From Poritiphilus sp965212595 (lineage in GTDB: Bacteria; Bacteroidota; Bacteroidia; Flavobacteriales; Flavobacteriaceae), in assembly GCA_965212595.1 (NCBI GenBank), contig CBDBVE010000021.1, forward strand, positions 61,654 to 125,653: 64,000 bases of DNA, read 5' to 3'. Position numbers and translations under genes: made by a program. Below, in pieces: positions 9,039-16,021 of this stretch. Positions within the stretch are counted from its first letter, which is position 1. The number at the start of each line of letters is the position of its first letter. The notes under the pieces were generated by a model, which saw nothing but the letters and a program-made list of their open reading frames with translations, was not told where the DNA came from and searched no databases.

Positions 9039-10154
9039 CTAAGCTTCCTGAAGTGAGGCTATCACAAGGTGCAGACGTTCGGTAATTTCCTTTATAGAGC
9101 CAATCCCGTTAACACCGTGAAATTTGCCTTGAGATTCGTAATACGTCTTTAGCGGCGCCGTTTTTTGATTGTACTCTTCGAAGCGGTTTTTAATTTTAAC
9201 CTCATCCTGATCATCAGGGCGCCCGCTTTCTTTACCTCTTTCAAGAAGGCGCTGCACCAATACATCGTCATCTGCCTCCAGGGCGATTGTTGCATCAATC
9301 TGCATACTTTTTGATTCCAAAAAGTTATCTAAAGCCTCTGCCTGGGCCGTCGTCCTTGGAAATCCATCAAAAATAAAGCCACTGGCGTCAGGATTGTTGT
9401 CTACTTCGTCCTGCAACATTTTTATGGTAACTTCATCGGGCACGAGGTCGCCCTTATCCATATAAGATTGAGCAAGTTTGCCCAATTTTGTGCCATTTTT
9501 TATGTTGTAGCGAAACACATCTCCTGTGGAGATATGCTTCAGGTTGTATTTCTCCTTCAAAAAAGCGGCTTGCGTGCCCTTTCCGGCACCCGGTTTTCCG
9601 AATAAAACTAGGTTTATCATTTTTTTTTGGTTTAGTTGGTATACTTCCCTCAAGTTTCTTCCTAACTCTCTATAATCTAATCCGTAACCCACGATAAATT
9701 TGTCGGGGATCTCAAGGCCAAAATAGTCAATACTATATTCTCCATTGTATAGTTCAGATTTGAAGAATAAACTGGCAATTTTGAAGTTTTTTACATTCGT
9801 ATTGGAAAACAAATGAACCAAAGCCTGTAGTGTTCGGCCCGTATCAATAATATCTTCCAGAATAATGATACTTCTTCCCTCAATATTGTCAGGAACATCA
9901 AGGAGGGTCTCCACAATCCCGGTAGAAGTAAGACCGCGATAAGAACTCAGTTTCACAAAGGAAACCTCACAACTATGGGGGTAGTACTTAAGAAAGTCAG
10001 AAACAAACATAAAAGCCCCATTTAGTACGCCAACAAAAACAGGTACCTCGTCTTTATAATCCGCAGCAACCTCGGTAGCAATTTTTTTAACCGCAGTCTG
10101 AATTTGTTCTTCATTGAGGTAGGGAACAAATTGTTTGTCGTATAGCTTTATCAA
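9039..10154 (-). CDS. hpt-adk: Hypoxanthine phosphoribosyltransferase-adenylate kinase fusion
   Basis: One frame of 371 residues joins two purine enzymes. Residues 1-176 are a hypoxanthine phosphoribosyltransferase, with PRPP loop IIILEDIIDTGRTL and KFIVGYGLDYRELGRNL; it salvages hypoxanthine or guanine. Residues 178-371 are an adenylate kinase, with P-loop LFGKPGAGKGTQ, the NMP-binding part FPRTTAQA and RGKESGRPDDQ; it balances AMP, ADP and ATP. The junction is an A9 run directly before an internal ATG. With eight A residues hpt would stop at TGA, overlapping the adk ATG. Fused forms may occur in relatives, but I cannot confirm that here. Confidence 0.85.
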   Translation of the reverse strand: MIKLYDKQFVPYLNEEQIQTAVKKIATEVAADYKDEVPVFVGVLNGAFMFVSDFLKYYPHSCEVSFVKLSSYRGLTSTGIVETLLDVPDNIEGRSIIILEDIIDTGRTLQALVHLFSNTNVKNFKIASLFFKSELYNGEYSIDYFGLEIPDKFIVGYGLDYRELGRNLREVYQLNQKKMINLVLFGKPGAGKGTQAAFLKEKYNLKHISTGDVFRYNIKNGTKLGKLAQSYMDKGDLVPDEVTIKMLQDEVDNNPDASGFIFDGFPRTTAQAEALDNFLESKSMQIDATIALEADDDVLVQRLLERGKESGRPDDQDEVKIKNRFEEYNQKTAPLKTYYESQGKFHGVNGIGSIKEITERLHLVIASLQEA

Positions 10155-10238
10155 TGGTTCTCGTATTATCGAACTGCGAAGATAACACTTTGATTTCTCT
10201 TTTTTAAAAGAGCTGTATCCGATTATAAGATTTCGGTG

Positions 10239-10246
10239 TATTTTTG
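10239..10246 (+). promoter_or_regulatory. Putative -7 box of the purKE operon
   Basis: TATTTTTG fits the Bacteroidota -7 consensus TAnnTTTG and lies 20 bases before the purK start. No convincing -33 TTG is seen at the usual distance, so this is a moderate call. Confidence 0.45.
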
Positions 10247-10265
10247 TGCAGGCTTAAAAAAATCT

Positions 10266-11420
10266 ATGCGTTATTTTTCTTCAGAATTTAAACTTGGAAT
10301 CCTAGGTGGGGGTCAGTTGGGAAAAATGTTATTGTATGTTACCCGAAAATGGGACATTTATACAAAGGTTCTGGACCCTTCTGCAGAAGCACCATGCAAA
10401 ATAGCATGCGACGAGTTTTGCCAGGGAGATCTAATGGATTTTGATACTGTGTTGGAGTTTGGGCGTGGTTTGGATGTACTTACTATAGAAATAGAAAACG
10501 TTTCGGTAGACGCTCTTGAAAAACTGGAGCAGGAAGGCGTGGCAGTTTATCCTCCTTCGAAAACTCTTCGTACCATTCAAAACAAAGCTACTCAAAAGCT
10601 ATTCTACGTTGATCATGATATTCCAACTGCCCCTTTTGTACGCTTTGCATATATCAGTGAGATTGAAGATAGCATTTCAAACGGTGGCCTCAACTTCCCT
10701 TTTGTATGGAAAAGTGCCCAGTTTGGTTATGATGGTCAGGGAGTAAAAGTTATTCGTTCTTTAGAAGACTTAAAAAGCTTGCCCAAGGGGGAGTGCATAG
10801 CAGAGGAAATGATTCCTTTTAAGAATGAGCTTGCTGTCATTATCGCGAGAAGCTCAAATGGTGAAATAAGTACTTACCCCGTGGTTGAAATGGAATTTCA
10901 CCCGGAAGCCAATCAGGTTGAATATGTTATTTGCCCTGCCAGGATCCCTAAAGAAGTAGCCAAAAAAGCAAGGGAAGTAGCGAGCAAAGTATCTGAAAAA
11001 CTAGAACATATAGGCCTTTTGGCGGTAGAGCTGTTTCAAACCCGGGAAGACGAGATTCTGGTAAACGAAGTGGCGCCAAGGCCACATAATAGCGGTCACT
11101 ATAGTATTGAAGCCAGCTATACGAACCAGTTTGAACAGCACATTCGAGCTATTTTAGGGCTCCCTTTGGGCAAATCTGATAGCATTTTGGCCGGAATTAT
11201 GGTAAATTTAGTGGGTGCCGAAGGTCACACCGGTGAGGTTGTCTATGAAAATATGGAATCTGTTTTAGGAATGGATGGTGTTACCCCTCATATTTATGGC
11301 AAGAAGCAGACCAGGCCCTTTCGAAAAATGGGGCATGTTACCATAGTTCATAAAGATATTAAGCAAGCAAGGGAGACGGCAGAGATCGTTAAAAAAACAA
11401 TCAAAGTAATCAGTAAATAA
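10266..11420 (+). CDS. purK: N5-carboxyaminoimidazole ribonucleotide synthase
   Basis: This 384-residue ATP-grasp enzyme converts AIR, ATP and bicarbonate to N5-CAIR in purine synthesis. It shows the N-terminal dinucleotide-like motif LGILGGGQLGKML, the ATP-grasp core (FPFVWKSAQFGYDGQGVKVI, ECIAEEMIPF) and the C-terminal NEVAPRPHNSGHYSIEA signature. I chose ATG 10266 (MRYFSSEFKLG) because the upstream ATG in the same frame would overlap the promoter-like box. purE follows after 7 bases, so the pair is co-transcribed. Confidence 0.96.
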   Translation: MRYFSSEFKLGILGGGQLGKMLLYVTRKWDIYTKVLDPSAEAPCKIACDEFCQGDLMDFDTVLEFGRGLDVLTIEIENVSVDALEKLEQEGVAVYPPSKTLRTIQNKATQKLFYVDHDIPTAPFVRFAYISEIEDSISNGGLNFPFVWKSAQFGYDGQGVKVIRSLEDLKSLPKGECIAEEMIPFKNELAVIIARSSNGEISTYPVVEMEFHPEANQVEYVICPARIPKEVAKKAREVASKVSEKLEHIGLLAVELFQTREDEILVNEVAPRPHNSGHYSIEASYTNQFEQHIRAILGLPLGKSDSILAGIMVNLVGAEGHTGEVVYENMESVLGMDGVTPHIYGKKQTRPFRKMGHVTIVHKDIKQARETAEIVKKTIKVISK

Positions 11421-11427
11421 TAGCCAT

Positions 11428-11919
11428 ATGAGCAAAGTAGCAGTGGTCATGGGTAGTACCAGCGATCTTCCGGTAATGCAGGAAGCGGTAGATATTCTCA
11501 AGGGTTTTGACATTGAGGTTGTTGTAGATATCGTTTCGGCTCATCGGACACCTGAGAAGTTATTCGAATTTAGCAAAACCGCGCACACCAATGGTTATGC
11601 TGTTATTATTGCAGGCGCCGGTGGTGCGGCTCATTTACCGGGAATGGTAGCTTCGCTATCACCCCTACCCGTAATTGGTGTCCCTGTGAAAAGCAGCAAT
11701 TCTATTGACGGCTGGGACTCTGTACTCTCCATTCTTCAAATGCCTGGAGGAGTGCCTGTAGCCACAGTGGCCCTAAATGGGGCTAAAAACGCAGGAATAC
11801 TTGCTGCACAAATTATTGGGAGCTCGGATCAATGTGTACGGGACAAGATTGTTTTGTACAAAGAAGGGCTAAAAGCCAAAGTGATTGAGGGAGCTAAGGA
11901 GCTCGGAGATAAGTTATAA
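11428..11919 (+). CDS. purE: N5-CAIR mutase
   Basis: This 163-residue class I PurE moves the carboxyl group of N5-CAIR to give CAIR, the step after PurK. The signature VVMGSTSDLPVMQEA at the start, VSAHRTPEKLFEF and the AGAGGAAHLPGMVAS loop form the known active site, including the SAHRTP histidine. The length is as expected for the octameric enzyme. It is the second gene of the purKE operon. Confidence 0.97.
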   Translation: MSKVAVVMGSTSDLPVMQEAVDILKGFDIEVVVDIVSAHRTPEKLFEFSKTAHTNGYAVIIAGAGGAAHLPGMVASLSPLPVIGVPVKSSNSIDGWDSVLSILQMPGGVPVATVALNGAKNAGILAAQIIGSSDQCVRDKIVLYKEGLKAKVIEGAKELGDKL

Positions 11920-12019
11920 GGCTAAACTCAGCTTAATAGACCCTGATCTTGACTACAAAAACGAGCATACCGTACTTTTTGAACTTGAATTTGAATTTGA
12001 ACTTGAACCTGATCTTGTA

Positions 12020-14047
12020 ATGAACCCACTAATCGAATCCTTCAACACCCCTCCCTTCTCCTCGATAGAAACCAGCCATTTTAAACCTGCCATTCACTCA
12101 GCTATGAATGCAGCCAGAGAAGAAATAGACGCTATAGTTGCACAGCCAGAAGCTCCCACCTTTAAAAATACCGTTGAGGCATTAGAATTCGCAGGGCAGC
12201 AATTGGATAGAATCTCAAGCATTTTTTTCAATTTGAATGCCGCGGAAACTAATGAAGAAATTCAGAAACTAGCCCAGGAAATTTCTCCAATGTTATCAGA
12301 GTTTGCAAATGACATTACGCTAAATCAAGCCCTGTTTGTCAGAATTAAGTCTGTTTATGACCAAAAAGACAATTTAACCTTATCCCCCGAGCAAAAAACG
12401 CTCTTGACTAAGAAATACAGAAGTTTTAGCAGAAATGGTGCAAACCTTCCAGCTGACAAGAAAGAGCGATTACGGGAAATAGATACAGAATTATCCAAAC
12501 TGAAATTAAAATTTGGAGAAAACGTTTTGGCTGAGACCAACAAGTTTGAAATGCACTTGACAGACGAGCAAGATCTCGAGGGTCTACCAAACGGAGCCAA
12601 AGAGGCCGCAGCCCAATTGGCTGTATCGAGGAACAAAGAGGGCTGGGTCATAACTTTAGATTATCCCAGTTATATCCCATTCATGAAATATGCGAAAAAC
12701 CGTGAGCTCCGCAGGCAATTGGCCATGGCCTTTGGAAGTAAGGGGTTCCATGGAGATGAGTTAGACAATCAGCAAATCATTCTTAAAATTGTCGGACTGC
12801 GTCATGAACGAGCGAATCTTTTAGGCTATAGCACCCATGCGAGTTTCATCCTGGAAGAGCGTATGGCGTCTACTCCTGATAAGGTCTATGATTTTTTGAA
12901 AGAACTCCTAGAAAAAGCCAAACCAGCTGCTGAACGGGAATTTGAGCAACTAAAACATTTTGCTAAAAACTTAGATGGGTTAGAAAAGCTGGAAAAATGG
13001 GATGGAGCTTACTATTCCGAAAAGCTAAAGCAAGAATTGTTCAACCTGGATGATGAGAAGTTAAAGCCCTACTTTAAGCTGGAAAATGTCATAGATGGCG
13101 TCTTTAAGGTAACCGAAAAACTCTTCGGTCTAAAATTCAATGCAGTTTCAGACATCGATAAATATCACGATGAGGTAAAAACCTTTAAGGTTTACGATCA
13201 ACAAGGTAATTTTGTCTCATATTTTTATGCTGATTTCCATCCCAGACCTGGCAAAAGAGGCGGAGCATGGATGACTTCTTATAAACCCCAGTTCCGCAAG
13301 GATGGTAAAAACTCTCGCCCACAGATCTCAAATGTGTGCAATTTTACAAAAGCGACTCCGAGTAAGCCCGCCCTACTAACCTTCAACGAGTTAACCACCT
13401 TGTTTCATGAGTTTGGACATGCGCTTCATGGAATGCTCGCAAATACTACCTATCCAAGCCTTTCGGGAACCTCGGTATACTGGGATTTTGTTGAACTCCC
13501 CAGCCAGGTCCTGGAAAACTGGTGTTACGAAAAGGAAGCCCTGGAACTTTTTGCCACTCACTATGAAACAGGAGAACTAATTCCGATGGACCTGGTAAAG
13601 AAAATTAAAGAATCGGCCACTTTTCAAGAAGGAATGGCCACCTTGCGACAGCTTAGCTTTGGCTTCCTTGACATGTCATGGCATGCCCAAGATCCTTCAC
13701 AAATCTCGGATGTGAAACAGCATGAAGTCGAGGCTTTCAAGGGTACAGAGCTTTACCCGGAAACCGTTGAAACTTGTATGAGCACTGCTTTTTCACATAT
13801 CTTTCAGGGTGGATATTCTTCTGGATATTATAGCTATAAATGGGCCGAGGTACTAGACGCGGATGCTTTCGCCTATTTTAAGGAAAACGGTGTTTTTAAT
13901 CCCGAGATTTCTAAAAAATTCAAAGATCATATCCTCTCAAAAGGTGGAACAGAAGATCCTATGGTGCTTTATAAGCGATTTAGAGGAAGTGAACCAAAAA
14001 TTGAAGCTTTGTTAGAAAGAGCTGGGTTACTTAAAAAAACCGGATAG
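12020..14047 (+). CDS. M3-family peptidyl-dipeptidase (Dcp-like)
   Basis: This 675-residue zinc peptidase of the M3 (thimet oligopeptidase) family resembles Dcp, which cuts dipeptides from the C-end of oligopeptides. The HExxH zinc site is at His463-His467 (LFHEFGHALHGML), and a downstream region SYSYKWAEVLDADAF-like segment is present near the end. There is no signal peptide when translation starts at ATG 12020; the frame extends 45 codons upstream but that part is low-complexity (repeated GAACTT/GAATTT), so I reject the longer start. It follows purE by 100 bases. Confidence 0.93.
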   Translation: MNPLIESFNTPPFSSIETSHFKPAIHSAMNAAREEIDAIVAQPEAPTFKNTVEALEFAGQQLDRISSIFFNLNAAETNEEIQKLAQEISPMLSEFANDITLNQALFVRIKSVYDQKDNLTLSPEQKTLLTKKYRSFSRNGANLPADKKERLREIDTELSKLKLKFGENVLAETNKFEMHLTDEQDLEGLPNGAKEAAAQLAVSRNKEGWVITLDYPSYIPFMKYAKNRELRRQLAMAFGSKGFHGDELDNQQIILKIVGLRHERANLLGYSTHASFILEERMASTPDKVYDFLKELLEKAKPAAEREFEQLKHFAKNLDGLEKLEKWDGAYYSEKLKQELFNLDDEKLKPYFKLENVIDGVFKVTEKLFGLKFNAVSDIDKYHDEVKTFKVYDQQGNFVSYFYADFHPRPGKRGGAWMTSYKPQFRKDGKNSRPQISNVCNFTKATPSKPALLTFNELTTLFHEFGHALHGMLANTTYPSLSGTSVYWDFVELPSQVLENWCYEKEALELFATHYETGELIPMDLVKKIKESATFQEGMATLRQLSFGFLDMSWHAQDPSQISDVKQHEVEAFKGTELYPETVETCMSTAFSHIFQGGYSSGYYSYKWAEVLDADAFAYFKENGVFNPEISKKFKDHILSKGGTEDPMVLYKRFRGSEPKIEALLERAGLLKKTG

Positions 14048-14277
14048 CATTTTACTGACACCCAACACTTTGGTTCCCCTTTAAGATATCTTTAGGCCTT
14101 AATTTTAGTACCTTTTTGTGAAAATTCTGTGATAGGTTTTGGTTTTATTTGCTAGTGAATATGAAGAAATAGAGAAAACACCTCTGTCTAAACCGGTTAC
14201 AAGCTGTGTTTAGGTTTCATTTCAAAATGCAATTTATTCACTAAATTCAACTAATTTTGGAAGCAACAAAGAACACC

Positions 14278-14838
14278 ATGACAGCACATCAACTACAGCC
14301 AGATAAGTGGGTAGATGTTTACGCGGATTACCTATTCAACTACGCTGTGGGAAGAGTAAGCGATGCCGAAATAGCGAAAGATCTTGTACAGGAGACTTTT
14401 TTGGCGGGTTTAAAGTCTGCCAAAAACTACAAAGGTACTGCTGCAGAGAGGACCTGGCTTATAGCCATTCTAAAAAGGAAGATCATAGATTATTATCGCA
14501 AAATAAATTCAAAGAAGGGCAAGGCCGAGGTCCGAATTAATTATGCCGCTGGAAGTGATTCTGAAGGGGATTGGCTCGAAGAGCAGGTCGCCGACCCATT
14601 TAGCATCCAGGAAAATGATGCCGTAGAGAATGAAGAATTAGGTATGGCCATTCAATCGTGTATTGCCAAATTACCTAAGAAACAGTCCTTGGTTTTTACC
14701 ATGAAAACTATTCAGGGAATAAGCACAGAAGACATTTGTAATGAACTTGGAATTAATCCGTCTAACCTGTGGGTAATGGTACACAGGGCAAGGACAGCTC
14801 TGATGGGCTGTCTTAATGAAAATTGGTATAGAGTATGA
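14278..14838 (+). CDS. ECF-type RNA polymerase sigma factor
   Basis: This 186-residue sigma-70 family protein has region 2 (NYAVGRVSDAEIAKDLVQETFLAGLKSA) and region 4 with a helix-turn-helix (LPKKQSLVFTMKTIQGISTEDICNELGINPSNLWVMVHRARTAL). An extra acidic insert (GDWLEEQVADPF) sits between them, as in a Bacteroidota subgroup. I start at ATG 14278 rather than the TTG at 14257. It overlaps the next gene by four bases (ATGA), which encodes a likely anti-sigma partner. The regulon and signal are unknown. Confidence 0.92.
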   Translation: MTAHQLQPDKWVDVYADYLFNYAVGRVSDAEIAKDLVQETFLAGLKSAKNYKGTAAERTWLIAILKRKIIDYYRKINSKKGKAEVRINYAAGSDSEGDWLEEQVADPFSIQENDAVENEELGMAIQSCIAKLPKKQSLVFTMKTIQGISTEDICNELGINPSNLWVMVHRARTALMGCLNENWYRV

Positions 14839-15062
14839 TTTCTTGCGAAGAAGCTGCAATTATTTGTAATAAAACTCAGTATAGGGAAGCCACTTTTTTA
14901 GAAAAACTAAAATTGAGGTTTCACCTTTTTATGTGTAAAACTTGTTCTGCATTCACTAAAAAGAATACGCAGTTTACGGCTTTGTGCGAAAAAGCTAACC
15001 TACAATCGCTGTCTGAAGAGGATAAGGTGAAGATGAAAAAGCGCATACAGGAAGACCGCTAG
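14835..15062 (+). CDS. Short zinc-finger-type anti-sigma protein
   Basis: This 75-residue protein has the H-x3-C-x2-C arrangement of ZAS anti-sigma factors (FHLFMCKTCSAF), preceded by an acidic/helical N-terminus with further cysteines (MISCEEAAIICNK). It lacks a membrane helix, so it would be a soluble, possibly redox-sensitive regulator. Its ATGA overlap with the ECF sigma gene strongly suggests it binds that sigma factor. Its stop codon overlaps that of the convergent next gene. Confidence 0.75.
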   Translation: MISCEEAAIICNKTQYREATFLEKLKLRFHLFMCKTCSAFTKKNTQFTALCEKANLQSLSEEDKVKMKKRIQEDR

Positions 15063-15883
15063 TAATTTCCAGACAAAAACCAGACTATACCCCACCAAAG
15101 TATGGGAATTGCTTCTACCCAAAATGATGAAAAATAGCCCGACTGTTCTTTTTTGCTTAAGACAAGCATTCCAATAAGCATGAGAAAAAGTACCCCTTTT
15201 GTAATAATTTCAAGTTCGCTTAATTCATCCTTTAAAAATGTCATAAAAAAGAAGGCCAGGGTGGCGATTGTTCCAAAGATCTTGGTATTGGCCACTCCTA
15301 ACCTTTGAGGTAGCGTTTGCAATTCGGGTCGGTCATATTTCAAATCCCTTATTTCAAAAGGAAGCAATAAAACTAAAACCAGAACTACGCGTTGTAAGGT
15401 TTCAATACCTATATCCCAACTTATTTCTATTTGTAAAGAAAGGATGGGTAAAACAACCGTGGTCCCCGCCCAAATTATTGAAACCAACAAAATTTTTAAC
15501 AAACCCAAACTTCTAAGTCGTTGTCCGGCAGGTAAGACCGGTAAGGCGTAAAGTCCGGTTAAAACCATTAAAAAGGCAATACCAATCCAGGTTTCAATAT
15601 TTAAAAAGTAGGCATGATAGAGTGCAAAGGCCAGTGCAATGAAGCTAAAAAACTGTATATTCTTATGATAACGGTTGGCAACCAGGATATACTTTTCTGC
15701 TTCTACCCCATATTTTACAAAATTATAGCAGGCAATAGTTGCAAAAAATGCATAAAAAGCCAGATGTTCGTTAGACGCAATTCCCAAAAAAACATCTGTA
15801 ATTTTTAGCAGCGAAAATACCGCAATTGCCACATGAACGCTGGCGTCCAGATAAAAGTCAAAAATGCGGATGAGCAGCTTCAT
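15059..15883 (-). CDS. UbiA-like multi-pass membrane protein
   Basis: This 274-residue protein has about eight or nine hydrophobic helices. Near residue 178 it carries FEIRDLKYDRPELQTLPQRLG, which matches the second Asp-rich motif and TLP..LG signature of UbiA prenyltransferases. At the first motif, where NDxxDxxxD is expected, it reads YNFVKYGVEAEKY, so a key metal site is missing. I infer a divergent relative rather than a standard quinone or haem prenyltransferase. It is isolated, facing the sigma operon tail to tail. Confidence 0.65.
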   Translation of the reverse strand: MKLLIRIFDFYLDASVHVAIAVFSLLKITDVFLGIASNEHLAFYAFFATIACYNFVKYGVEAEKYILVANRYHKNIQFFSFIALAFALYHAYFLNIETWIGIAFLMVLTGLYALPVLPAGQRLRSLGLLKILLVSIIWAGTTVVLPILSLQIEISWDIGIETLQRVVLVLVLLLPFEIRDLKYDRPELQTLPQRLGVANTKIFGTIATLAFFFMTFLKDELSELEIITKGVLFLMLIGMLVLSKKEQSGYFSSFWVEAIPILWWGIVWFLSGNY

Positions 15884-15981
15884 AAAGCAAAATTAGCTAA
15901 ACTGTTCATAAGCGCCTTTTTTCGTTAAAAACTTTAAGTCTCAGAGGAAGTAAAAAAGTCTTTTTTTACAAGAATTAATCC

Positions 15982-15989
15982 TAATTTTG
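15982..15989 (+). promoter_or_regulatory. Putative -7 box of gcvP
   Basis: TAATTTTG matches TAnnTTTG, 33 bases before the gcvP start. The -33 element is not clear. Confidence 0.45.
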
Positions 15990-16021
15990 TTCACTTTAAT
16001 TTTTGAAAATTTGCTAGCATC

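Noticed and set aside
15884..16021. A glycine riboswitch before gcvP
   Set aside because: The leader is only about 30 bases after the likely start and shows no aptamer-like pairing.
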